Of a stretch of DNA of 11,349 nt, positions 1-6,696 are shown piece by piece. Every line of letters starts with the position of its first letter. The first letter of the stretch is position 1. A program made the position numbers and the translations under genes. Location of the stretch: contig CAYLPI010000123.1 in the NCBI GenBank assembly GCA_964385505.1, positions 1-11,349 of the forward strand, read 5' to 3'. Origin of the DNA: CAITSH01 sp964385505. Lineage in GTDB: Bacteria; Pseudomonadota; Gammaproteobacteria; Burkholderiales; SG8-39. The notes below the pieces were generated by a model. That model ran no database searches. It was not told the origin of the DNA and saw only the letters and a program-made list of their open reading frames with translations.

Positions 1-26
1 GCGTGGGGGGCAGGGAGTGCGCTCAT
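1..26 (-). CDS. Start of a minus-strand gene, cut off by the window edge
   Basis: Eight codons are visible (MSALPAPH, then the edge). The ATG at 26-24 is preceded on the minus strand by GGAG seven bases upstream (34-37 on the plus strand), a good Shine-Dalgarno sequence. A predicted operator-promoter (111-153) points at it with a leader of about 77 nt. The product cannot be identified. The opening MSA is weakly like the N-termini of the Crp-like proteins at 5708 and 7602, but this is too short to be evidence. Support comes from the start signals and promoter only. Confidence 0.35.
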
Positions 27-110
27 GATCGGGCTCCGCGGGTCGGCCGCTGCGGCCGGTGATGCGAGTGGCCGGATTGCCGGCCGGGCAGGGACACCGT
101 AATCAATCTG

Positions 111-153
111 ATAGTAGCACCAAGCCTTGCATCGCAATGTACGGTATCGAACA
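111..153 (-). promoter_or_regulatory. Predicted Crp-like operator and class II promoter (site A)
   Basis: TGTACGGTATCGAACA at 138-153 matches the palindrome TGTNCG-N4-CGNACA exactly. Read on the minus strand, TACTAT (116-111, 4/6 to TATAAT) is centred exactly 32 bp from the dyad, which predicts a start near 104, towards the gene beginning at 26. The motif and spacing are seen; activation by a Crp/Fnr-like protein is inferred. Confidence 0.55.
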
Positions 154-157
154 TAAA

Positions 158-173
158 TCGCGCTGCAGCGCGA
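158..173. repeat. Perfect 16-bp palindrome beside site A
   Basis: TCGCGCTGCAGCGCGA is its own reverse complement. It lies four bases from site A on the side away from the predicted start. It could be a second protein-binding site or chance in GC-rich DNA. It does not match the TGTNCG motif. Confidence 0.3.
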
Positions 174-545
174 CAATTACCTGCGGCAGACCATGGCGGT
201 GCCGACGCAACGCCCCGTTTCCGGCAGGCAATCGCCTGATTCGGAATATGATTTTGTCATACCGGGTGGCGAAGCGGCGACCGGCGACCGGCAAACGGCG
301 CGGCTGCGCGGCGCCTTCGGGATTCGCTCCTCGCCTCTGCGCGCCGGTCAGTGAGGCGAAGCCGCATCCGGCGCGCATAGGCGCCCCGTACCGCGACGAG
401 CGCGGCGCCCCCTGCCTGATTGTGTCGGTGCACCGCCATCGCCGTCGCCTGCGGCTGTGGCAACCGGACTGCCGCAGCCGCGCCGCGAGCGCAGCGTCAT
501 GTGGCGGCGGACAAGAACATCGGCGCGCTGCAGACGCCGGACTTT
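174..545. other. Non-coding stretch, nothing recognised
   Basis: Open frames cross this stretch on both strands, but their translations are arginine/alanine-rich, match no family I know and lack convincing start signals. I see no tRNA, rRNA or terminator. It is best read as the upstream region between the divergent left-edge gene and the ompA-like gene. Confidence 0.4.
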
Positions 546-588
546 TGTTCGTCAGCGCACAGACGCTCAAGCGGGCCAAACCTATCCT
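546..588 (+). promoter_or_regulatory. Predicted Crp-like operator and class II promoter (site B) for the ompA-like gene
   Basis: TGTTCGTCAGCGCACA at 546-561 is an exact match to TGTNCG-N4-CGNACA. TATCCT at 583-588 (4/6 to TATAAT) is centred 32 bp downstream, predicting a start near 595 and a leader of about 142 nt to the ATG at 737. No separate good -35 is needed in this geometry. Function is inferred from position and from the repeated occurrence of the motif in the window. Confidence 0.6.
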
Positions 589-736
589 GCATGCATTGAC
601 GCACGTGGCCCTTTTGTATTTCGTAGTGCGGCAGCCCGGTCTGTTGTTGGCATGACAGGTTTAGAAGTACCCCGAAGCGCAGGTCCCGTCATTCGGATTG
701 AACGCTGATCCCCAAACTTTTTAAGGTAGACACGCT

Positions 737-1435
737 ATGAAATCGATGACGAAACTGGTATTTGCCGCGTTTGCCGCAGCGGCGATCCCCGCCGCTGCGC
801 AATCGCCGGACACCGTCAACCAGGGTTACCTCGTTGACACCCGCGGCGGCATCGTGATGAGCGGCTTCGGTCTGTGCTGGCGTACCATCGAGTGGACGCC
901 GGCGCGCGCGGTGCAGGGCTGCGATCCGGTGAACCGCCCGGTCCCGGTCGGCGCCGCCCCGGCCAAAGCGCCGGTTGCCGTCGCCCAGGCCGCACCGCGG
1001 GTCGTACCGGCGCCCGCGCCGCGTCCGGCCGTCGTCCCGATGCGCAAGAAAATGAGTTTCTCCGCCGACGCCTTGTTTGCGTTTGACAAGGCCGTGCTCA
1101 AGCCCGAGGGCAAGGTCATGCTCGACGGCCTGGTCAACGAACTGAAAACCGTCTCCTACGACGTTATCGCCCTCACCGGCCACGCCGACCGCTTCGGCAG
1201 CGACGCCTACAACCAGAAGCTGTCCGAGCGCCGTGTCAACGCGGTCAAGGACTACCTTGTGGTCAAGGGCATTCCGGCCAATCGCATGACGGCCATGGGC
1301 AAGGGTGAAAGCCAGCCCGAAACCAGGCCCGGCGATTGCAAGGGACCGAAAAACGCCAAGGTCATCGCCTGCCTGCAGCCTGACCGTCGCGTCGATGTCG
1401 AAGTGACCGGAACCGAGATGGGTTCGTCGCAGTAG
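737..1435 (+). CDS. OmpA-family periplasmic/outer-membrane protein
   Basis: This 232-aa protein has a signal peptide (residues 1 to about 22, ending AAAQ). A short N-terminal segment follows with the CWRTIEWTPA motif, typical of betaproteobacterial OmpA-family proteins. Next come an Ala/Pro linker (about 70-100) and a C-terminal OmpA-like peptidoglycan-binding domain (about 103-228). Within that domain, GHAD places Asp151 and PDRR places Arg217/218 where the family grips diaminopimelate, and YNQKLSERR is the usual helix. Cys201 and Cys212 could form the domain's disulfide. There is no room for an eight-stranded barrel, so it probably tethers the outer membrane to the cell wall. AAGG lies nine bases before the ATG. 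A predicted operator-promoter lies at 546-588, and a strong hairpin follows the stop. Confidence 0.9.
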   Translation: MKSMTKLVFAAFAAAAIPAAAQSPDTVNQGYLVDTRGGIVMSGFGLCWRTIEWTPARAVQGCDPVNRPVPVGAAPAKAPVAVAQAAPRVVPAPAPRPAVVPMRKKMSFSADALFAFDKAVLKPEGKVMLDGLVNELKTVSYDVIALTGHADRFGSDAYNQKLSERRVNAVKDYLVVKGIPANRMTAMGKGESQPETRPGDCKGPKNAKVIACLQPDRRVDVEVTGTEMGSSQ

Positions 1436-1444
1436 CACCGCCCG

Positions 1445-1477
1445 GCCCGCCGCCCGCCCGCAGGGCTGGCGGCGGGC
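1445..1477 (+). terminator. Strong hairpin after the ompA-like gene
   Basis: Arms 1445-1454 (GCCCGCCGCC) and 1468-1477 (GGCGGCGGGC) are perfectly complementary. A further GCCC/GGGC stem (1456-1459 with 1463-1466) lies inside, beyond one mismatch. It starts nine bases after the stop codon. No T-run follows (GTTCCG), so it may be a weak or Rho-assisted terminator, or an mRNA-stabilising hairpin between ompA and the BON gene. Confidence 0.4.
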
Positions 1478-1533
1478 GTTCCGCCGATTCCGGCATTCAA
1501 TCAAAATAGTCAATCAATACGGAGATACACGAA

Positions 1534-1845
1534 ATGAACGCATTCAGAAAATTCGCCACACTCGTCGCAGCCCTCGCCATGATGACCGCGCTCGGCTGCG
1601 CCTCCACCGGCAAGCAGGAAAGTACCGGCGAGTACGTCGATGACACGGTCATTACGACCCGCGTCAAGGCGGCGGTGTTCAACGAGCCCACGCTCAAATC
1701 GGCCGAGATCAATGTCGAAACCTTCAAGGGCCGGGTGCAGTTGAGCGGTTTTGTCAGCTCACGCGCCAACATTGAAAAAGCCATTGATGTGGCGCGCCGC
1801 GTACCCGGGGTGACCTCGGTCAAGGACGACATGCGCGTAAAGTAA
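1534..1845 (+). CDS. BON-domain lipoprotein, single domain
   Basis: This 103-aa protein has a Sec signal ending in TALGC (Cys22), a slightly imperfect lipobox, so an outer-membrane or periplasmic lipoprotein is likely. Residues about 36-103 form one BON domain. It shows the family pattern VDDTVITTRVKAAVF, then VNVET-like strands, the glycine in QLSGFV, and the closing VARRVPGVTSVKDDM. BON domains (as in OsmY) are linked to envelope stress and phospholipid binding. It closely resembles each half of the double-BON protein at 9938-10540, so the window carries two related genes. GGAG precedes the ATG by eight bases. It follows the ompA-like gene by 98 bp, across a hairpin, and may be partly co-transcribed with it. 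Confidence 0.9.
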   Translation: MNAFRKFATLVAALAMMTALGCASTGKQESTGEYVDDTVITTRVKAAVFNEPTLKSAEINVETFKGRVQLSGFVSSRANIEKAIDVARRVPGVTSVKDDMRVK

Positions 1846-1877
1846 GGGTAAGGCGGCCAGTCGCTGCACCACGGCAT

Positions 1878-1911
1878 CCGGGGGTCTGTGCGCTGGCGCA
1901 CAGACCCCCGG
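1878..1911 (+). terminator. 15-bp perfect hairpin after the BON gene, overlapping site C
   Basis: Arms 1878-1892 and 1897-1911 are perfectly complementary with a CTGG loop, 33 bp after the BON stop codon. Only a poor T-tract follows (TCCGCTTTC). The inner part of the hairpin is an exact copy of the operator motif, so the same DNA may act as terminator-like RNA and as a protein-binding site. Confidence 0.45.
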
Positions 1912-1929
1912 TCCGCTTTCACCGATTAT
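1887..1929 (+). promoter_or_regulatory. Predicted Crp-like operator and class II promoter (site C) for the kinase operon
   Basis: TGTGCGCTGGCGCACA at 1887-1902 matches the motif exactly and is fully symmetric in its arms. GATTAT at 1924-1929 (4/6 to TATAAT) is centred 32 bp downstream, predicting a start near 1936 and a leader of about 157 nt to the kinase. The next gene in this direction is the hybrid kinase, whose operon ends with a Crp-like gene. Confidence 0.55.
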
Positions 1930-2092
1930 CAGCCGTCCGCCAGTGCCCGGTCCGGTGCCGCCAAAGGCGGCGGCCTGCGGCCTGAGGCTCACGGGCAGGG
2001 GCGCGTTTCTAACGGAAATCCAGCATGCCTGAAGCAAGCAGCTATCGTATCGCCGGCCCCGCTGGAGGGCCCGTTCGTCCAAACGCAGGGTT

Positions 2093-4828
2093 TTGCCGCA
2101 ACCCAGCCCATTGAGCAAGCATCCCCGAATCATCGCTCTGCTGGCCGCCGCCGGCCTGCTGCTGGCCCTGGTTGTCGGCCTGTCGTTTCGCGCGTTCAGC
2201 CAGGTTGAATCGGCGGCAGAGGCGCGTCACAATACCGACGATCTGATAGCGCGCGCCGACGCCGTCCTGTCTCAAATTCTCGGTGCCGAAACCGGCCACC
2301 GTGGTTTCCTGATGACCGGCAACGCGTCCTTCCTCGCGCCGTATCTCGCGGCACGTGAGGTCGTTGTGGACGACCTGCAGACCCTCGTTGCGCGCACCCG
2401 GTCGGCAGCTTCGCAAAAACACCTGGCGAATCTGCAGTCGCTGCTCAACGACAAACTGGCGCTGATGGCCGGACTGATCGAGGCGCGGCGGCGCGGCAGC
2501 GCGACCGTCGCGCTGGCCGCCGGCATCGGCGAGGGCCAGCGTCAGATGGATGCGATACGGATCGAAGTCCGGCAGTTCGTTGCAATCGAATCGGACATGC
2601 TGAAACAAAACGATGCCGCGCTCAAGGCCGACATGCGCACGCTGTTCCGGGTCATCGTCGCGGCAAGCCTGCTCGCGCTGTTGCTCGCGCTCTCCTTCGC
2701 CTACCTGGTCTCGCGCGAGCTGCGCCACCGCAGTGCCGATGCCGACCACCTGAGGACGCGGCTGCAGCTCGACGGCACTGAGGACAGCAACGCCCTGTTG
2801 ACCGAAGTCAACGGCCGCCTGCTGGTCAGCGAGGAATTGCTCGCCGTGACACTCAATTCCATCGGTGACGCGGTCATCGCGACCGATGCGGCGGGGCGGG
2901 TGACGCGGCTCAACACCACCGCAGCGCGGCTCACCGGCTGGTCGCTGGAGCAGGCGCTGGGGCGACCGGTGGGCGAAATTTTCGACATTATCAGCCAGGA
3001 AACGCGCCAGCCGGCGGCGGTGCCGGTGATGGAGACGCTGGCCAAGGGCACCATACAAGGCCTTGCCAACCACACCGTACTGATCAGCCGCGACAAAAGC
3101 GAATGCCCGATCGCCGACAGTTGTGCGCCCATCCGCGACCGTGACGGCCGCGTGGTCGGCGCGGTGCTGGTGTTTCGCGACGTCACCGAGGAATATGCCG
3201 CGCAGCAGGCGCTGCGCGACAGCGCGGCGCAGATCCGCACCGTGCTCAACACCATTGGCGAGGGCGTGATCACCATCCACGCCAGCGGCGGCCTGATCGA
3301 GACCGTCAATCCGGCCGCCGCACGCATATTCGGCTATGGCGCCGCCGAGTTGATCGGCCAGAATTTCACGCTGCTGATACCCGAGCTTGACAAGGACAGC
3401 CGCAGCGGCTCGCTCGAATACTACAGCGCCGGTGCCGAAGAACGCGCCGCCGGCCTCGGGCGCGAAGTCATGGGCCGGCGCAAGGACGGCAGCACTTTTC
3501 CGGTGGAAATCCTCGCCAGTGAGATGTGGCTGGGCGACGAGCGCTACTTTACCGGTGTGTTGCGTGACGTCACAGTGAGGAAGCGCGTCGAGGCCGAGCG
3601 CAACGAGGCGATGGCCCTGGCGGAAAAGGCCAACCTTGCCAAATCAGATTTCCTGTCCAGCATGAGTCATGAATTGCGCACGCCGCTCAACGCCATATTG
3701 GGCTTTGCGCAATTGCTCGAGTCGGGCACGCCGCCGCCGACGCCGACGCAAAAGCGCAGCATCGTCCAGATACTGCAGGGCGGCTGGTACCTGCTCGAGC
3801 TGATCAATGAAATCCTCGACCTCGCGCTGATCGAATCGGGCGGGGTGACGGTTTCGCACGAGCCGGTGTCGCTGCGCGAGGTGATGAACGAATGCCGCGC
3901 GATGATAGAGCCGCAGGCGCAAAAGCGCGGCATAGACATCACCTTTCCCGATGGTGACACCGCCTATTTCGTCAATGCCGACCGCACGCGCATCAAGCAG
4001 GTGCTGATCAACCTGATGTTCAACGCCATCAAGTACAACCGGCCGGACGGCTCGGTGGTGATCGAATGCATGCAGAGTGCGGCCGAGACCATCCGCCTCA
4101 GCGTCCGCGACACCGGCATCGGGCTGACGCCGGCGCAACTGGGGCAGTTGTTCCAGCCCTTCAACCGCATCGGCAAGGAGGCCGGCGCCGAGGAGGGCAC
4201 CGGTATCGGACTGGTGGTGACCAAGCGCCTGGTCGAGCTGATGGGCGGCCGCATAGGCGTCGAGAGCACCGTCGGCACCGGCAGCGTGTTCTGGATCGAA
4301 TTGCTGCTGACCGGCGCGCCGCGGCTGTCGAAAACAGACATCAATAGCGTCGCCGTCGTGCACCCGCCGCCGGAGGCGGGGGCCGTGCCGCGCACCCTGT
4401 TGTATGTCGAGGACAACCCGGCCAACCTCGAACTCGTCGAGCAACTCATCGCGCGGCGCCAGGACCTGCGCCTGCTCAGTGCGGCCGATGGTGACCAGGG
4501 CATCGAATTCGCGCGCGCCTACCTGCCCGAGGTCATCCTGATGGACATCAACCTGCCGGGCATCAGCGGCATCGACGCGATGCGCATCCTGCGTGCCGAC
4601 GCGGCCACCGCGCATATCCCGATCATCGCGCTCAGCGCCAACGCCGTGCCGCGCGATATCGCCGCCGCCATGAACGCGGGCTTTTTCAGTTATCTCACCA
4701 AACCCATCAAGGTCGGCGAATTCATGGATACACTCGATGTCGCGATCAAATCGGCGAAAAAAGCGGCGGACCGGAAAGCTCCCGACCCGACGTCCGCCGT
4801 CCCCGAGGCTGCAAAGGACACCATATGA
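2093..4828 (+). CDS. Hybrid histidine kinase, CHASE3-PAS-PAS-HisKA-HATPase-REC
   Basis: This 911-aa membrane sensor kinase is complete. TM1 (about 13-32) and TM2 (about 187-207) flank a periplasmic CHASE3 domain with the ETGHRGFLMTG signature. Two PAS domains follow (about 250-370 and 380-500). The HisKA box SHELRTPLNAI places the phospho-His at His526. The HATPase domain has an N box (INLMFNAIKYN) and the G boxes DTGIG and GTGIGL. The C-terminal receiver (about 763-880) has Asp818 (LMDINLP) and Lys870 (LTKP). The start is uncertain: the only candidates upstream of TM1 are TTG codons at 2093 and 2111, neither with a well-placed Shine-Dalgarno sequence. The gene overlaps the next one by ATGA, so the two are translationally coupled. 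The receiver suggests a phosphorelay, probably involving the following response regulator; the signal is unknown. Confidence 0.92.
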   Translation: MPQPSPLSKHPRIIALLAAAGLLLALVVGLSFRAFSQVESAAEARHNTDDLIARADAVLSQILGAETGHRGFLMTGNASFLAPYLAAREVVVDDLQTLVARTRSAASQKHLANLQSLLNDKLALMAGLIEARRRGSATVALAAGIGEGQRQMDAIRIEVRQFVAIESDMLKQNDAALKADMRTLFRVIVAASLLALLLALSFAYLVSRELRHRSADADHLRTRLQLDGTEDSNALLTEVNGRLLVSEELLAVTLNSIGDAVIATDAAGRVTRLNTTAARLTGWSLEQALGRPVGEIFDIISQETRQPAAVPVMETLAKGTIQGLANHTVLISRDKSECPIADSCAPIRDRDGRVVGAVLVFRDVTEEYAAQQALRDSAAQIRTVLNTIGEGVITIHASGGLIETVNPAAARIFGYGAAELIGQNFTLLIPELDKDSRSGSLEYYSAGAEERAAGLGREVMGRRKDGSTFPVEILASEMWLGDERYFTGVLRDVTVRKRVEAERNEAMALAEKANLAKSDFLSSMSHELRTPLNAILGFAQLLESGTPPPTPTQKRSIVQILQGGWYLLELINEILDLALIESGGVTVSHEPVSLREVMNECRAMIEPQAQKRGIDITFPDGDTAYFVNADRTRIKQVLINLMFNAIKYNRPDGSVVIECMQSAAETIRLSVRDTGIGLTPAQLGQLFQPFNRIGKEAGAEEGTGIGLVVTKRLVELMGGRIGVESTVGTGSVFWIELLLTGAPRLSKTDINSVAVVHPPPEAGAVPRTLLYVEDNPANLELVEQLIARRQDLRLLSAADGDQGIEFARAYLPEVILMDINLPGISGIDAMRILRADAATAHIPIIALSANAVPRDIAAAMNAGFFSYLTKPIKVGEFMDTLDVAIKSAKKAADRKAPDPTSAVPEAAKDTI

Positions 4829-5649
4829 CCATACCCGAAGCGGAAATCTGCGGCGCTCGCATCCTGATCGTCGATGACCAGGACGCCAACATCCAGTTGC
4901 TGACGCAATTGCTCGAAGAGGCCGGCTACACCGACCTCACCTCGACCATGGATCCGCAGCAGGTGTGCGCGCTGCACCGAAAATTTCGCTACGACCTCAT
5001 TCTGCTCGACCTGCAAATGCCGGTGATGGACGGCTTCCAGGTGATAGAGGCGCTGAAGACCAATGACGCCGACGGCTATTTGCCGGTGCTGGTACTGACC
5101 GCCCAGCCCGGCCACAAGCTGCGCGCGCTGCAGGCCGGCGCCCGCGATTTCATCAGCAAGCCCTTCGACCTCGTCGAGGTCAGGACGCGCATTCGCAACA
5201 CGCTCGAGGTGCGCCTGTTGTACAAGCGCCTGGAGGACCAGAACAAGGTGCTCGAGCAGCGGGTGGCCGAGCGGACCGCCGAATTGCGCGAAAGCGAGGC
5301 GCGTTTTCGCAGCCTGACCGAACTCGCCTCCGACTGGTACTGGGAGCAGGACGAAACGGGCAATTTCACCAAGATCTCCGGGCCGGCGCTGGAGATGCTG
5401 GGCATCCGGGTCGATCCGCTGACCGGCAAGTCCGAGCGTGACGAAAAAACCGGCTGGAACGAGGCGGAACGCGACTTCCTGCGCGAGACGGTGGCGGCGC
5501 GCCAGCCCTTTCTCGACTTTGTTTTCAGCCGCGTCAATGCCGACGGCTCGACGCAGCGCTTTCGCGTCAGCGGCGAGCCGATGTTCACCCAGGCCTGCCG
5601 CTTTATCGGCTATCGCGGGGTCGGTGTCGAACTGACCGAGAAACAATGA
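4825..5649 (+). CDS. Response regulator, REC-PAS, no output domain
   Basis: This 274-aa protein has an N-terminal receiver with the acidic pair Asp17/Asp18, phospho-acceptor Asp62 (LLDLQMP), Thr92 and Lys112 (ISKPF). A charged coiled coil follows (about 125-155, VLEQRVAERTAELRESEARF), then one PAS domain (about 155-270). It stops exactly where such proteins usually continue into GGDEF, EAL or kinase modules. There is therefore no DNA-binding or enzymatic output, and no frameshifted output domain is seen in the 58 bp that follow. It overlaps the kinase stop by four bases (ATGA). It may work as a phosphate shuttle or through protein contacts. The signal sensed by the PAS domain is unknown. Confidence 0.9.
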   Translation: MTIPEAEICGARILIVDDQDANIQLLTQLLEEAGYTDLTSTMDPQQVCALHRKFRYDLILLDLQMPVMDGFQVIEALKTNDADGYLPVLVLTAQPGHKLRALQAGARDFISKPFDLVEVRTRIRNTLEVRLLYKRLEDQNKVLEQRVAERTAELRESEARFRSLTELASDWYWEQDETGNFTKISGPALEMLGIRVDPLTGKSERDEKTGWNEAERDFLRETVAARQPFLDFVFSRVNADGSTQRFRVSGEPMFTQACRFIGYRGVGVELTEKQ

Positions 5650-5707
5650 TGCCGCGCCCCCGCATTTTGCAATCGGACGGATCGGCGTTGCCGGCGAAGG
5701 GCCGACG

Positions 5708-6520
5708 ATGAGCGTTGTGGCAAGACCGGATACCGGATCGGGTGGCGGCGCCTATCTCGCCAGCCTTTCGGCCGCACAGGCCTCGTTGCACCGGCCGCGG
5801 CAAAACCTGCTGCTGGCGGCGCTGCCGCCAGAAGATCTGGCCTTGTTGTTGGCTCACCTTGAACTGGTGCCGCTGCGCCTTGGCGACATCCTGTACGAAC
5901 CGGGCGGGCAGATGCTGCATGCCTATTTTCCGACCACCGCCATCGTGTCACTGCACTACGTCATGGAAAACGGCGCTTCATCCGAATCGGCCGGCGTTGG
6001 CAACGAAGGCGTGGTCGGCATTTCGCTGTTCATGGGCGGTAACACCACGCCCAGCTCGGCGGTGGTGCAGACGGCGGGGCACGCCTATCGCATCGAGCGG
6101 CGCTTTTTCCGCCAGGAGTTCGATCGCTCGGCGGTACTGAAAAGCCTGTTGCTGCGTTACACCCAGGCCTTGATCACGCAAGTGATGCAGACCGCGGCCT
6201 GCAACCGCCACCATTCGTTGGAGCAGCAATTGTGCCGCTGGCTGCTGCTCACGACCGATCGCATTCCGGCGCGCGAACTGGTGATGACGCAGGAACTGGT
6301 GGCGAGCATGCTCGGCGTGCGGCGCGAGGGCATCACCGAGGCGGCGGGCCGCCTGCAGCTTGGCGGCGTCATCAGCTACCGGCGCGGCCATATTTCGGTG
6401 ATAGACCGCGCCGGCCTCGAGGCGAGGGCCTGCGAATGCTATGCGGTGGTGAAAAAGGAGTTTGCGCGATTGCTGACCGACGGCGGCAATGGTGCCGCTG
6501 CCGTGCGCAGCGTGCACTAG
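5708..6520 (+). CDS. Crp/Fnr-like transcriptional regulator 1
   Basis: This 270-aa protein has an N-terminal cyclic-nucleotide-binding-like beta-roll (about 33-150), a dimer helix (about 150-180, LLLRYTQALITQVMQTAACN) and a C-terminal winged helix-turn-helix (about 185-250). The recognition helix reads GVRREGITEAAGRL. Arg206-Glu207 align with CRP Arg180-Glu181, while Glu211 replaces CRP Arg185. The CRP phosphate-binding pair (Arg82-Ser83) reads Ser-Ser here, and no FNR-type N-terminal cysteine cluster is present, so neither cAMP nor an Fe-S cluster is the obvious signal. GAAGG precedes the ATG. It lies 58 bp after the response regulator with no terminator between them, so it is probably the third gene of the kinase operon. 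A clear intrinsic terminator lies at 6659-6696. Confidence 0.9.
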   Translation: MSVVARPDTGSGGGAYLASLSAAQASLHRPRQNLLLAALPPEDLALLLAHLELVPLRLGDILYEPGGQMLHAYFPTTAIVSLHYVMENGASSESAGVGNEGVVGISLFMGGNTTPSSAVVQTAGHAYRIERRFFRQEFDRSAVLKSLLLRYTQALITQVMQTAACNRHHSLEQQLCRWLLLTTDRIPARELVMTQELVASMLGVRREGITEAAGRLQLGGVISYRRGHISVIDRAGLEARACECYAVVKKEFARLLTDGGNGAAAVRSVH

Positions 6521-6567
6521 ATCGGGCCGGCGGAACGTTTTTCCCGGATGCGTTAAAAAGTCGCCTA

Positions 6568-6583
6568 TGTTCGATGTCGAACA
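6568..6583. promoter_or_regulatory. Orphan operator-like palindrome (site D)
   Basis: TGTTCGATGTCGAACA is the most symmetric copy of the motif (7-bp perfect arms). It lies 48 bp after the stop of Crp-like regulator 1, between two convergent genes. Unlike most of the other copies it has no TATAAT-like hexamer 32 bp away on either side. It could serve an unrecognised small RNA, block transcription, or be a relic. Confidence 0.4.
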
Positions 6584-6658
6584 GACAGCCCCGCAGAGCA
6601 TGGCGCAAGCTGGTTCCAGGTGATTGTCTTCATGTTTCTCTACGGTCACCGGTTGTCC

Positions 6659-6696
6659 CGGCCCGGAACGCCAACCCGTTCCGGGCCGTTTTATTT
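6659..6696 (+). terminator. Intrinsic terminator between convergent Crp-like genes
   Basis: A perfect 12-bp GC-rich stem (6659-6670 with 6677-6688, loop CCAACC) is followed by TTTTATTT (6689-6696), a textbook Rho-independent terminator for plus-strand transcripts. The T-tract overlaps the stop codon of the minus-strand gene ending at 6691. The minus-strand reading of the hairpin has no T-run after it. Confidence 0.85.

Noticed and set aside
597..625. Sigma-70 promoter starting with TTGACG upstream of ompA
   Set aside because: The candidate -10 (TATTTC) is only about 15 bp away and poor. The operator with TATCCT at 583-588 is a better candidate.
59..655. Long open frames on both strands of the first 700 bases
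   Set aside because: The translations are Arg/Ala-rich with no family features or signal sequences, the frames overlap each other on opposite strands, and predicted operator sites A and B lie inside them. They are typical chance frames in GC-rich DNA.
2042..5646. Long minus-strand frames opposite the kinase and response regulator
   Set aside because: They are antisense shadows of well-conserved domains; the translations are His/Arg/Gln-rich and unlike any protein family.
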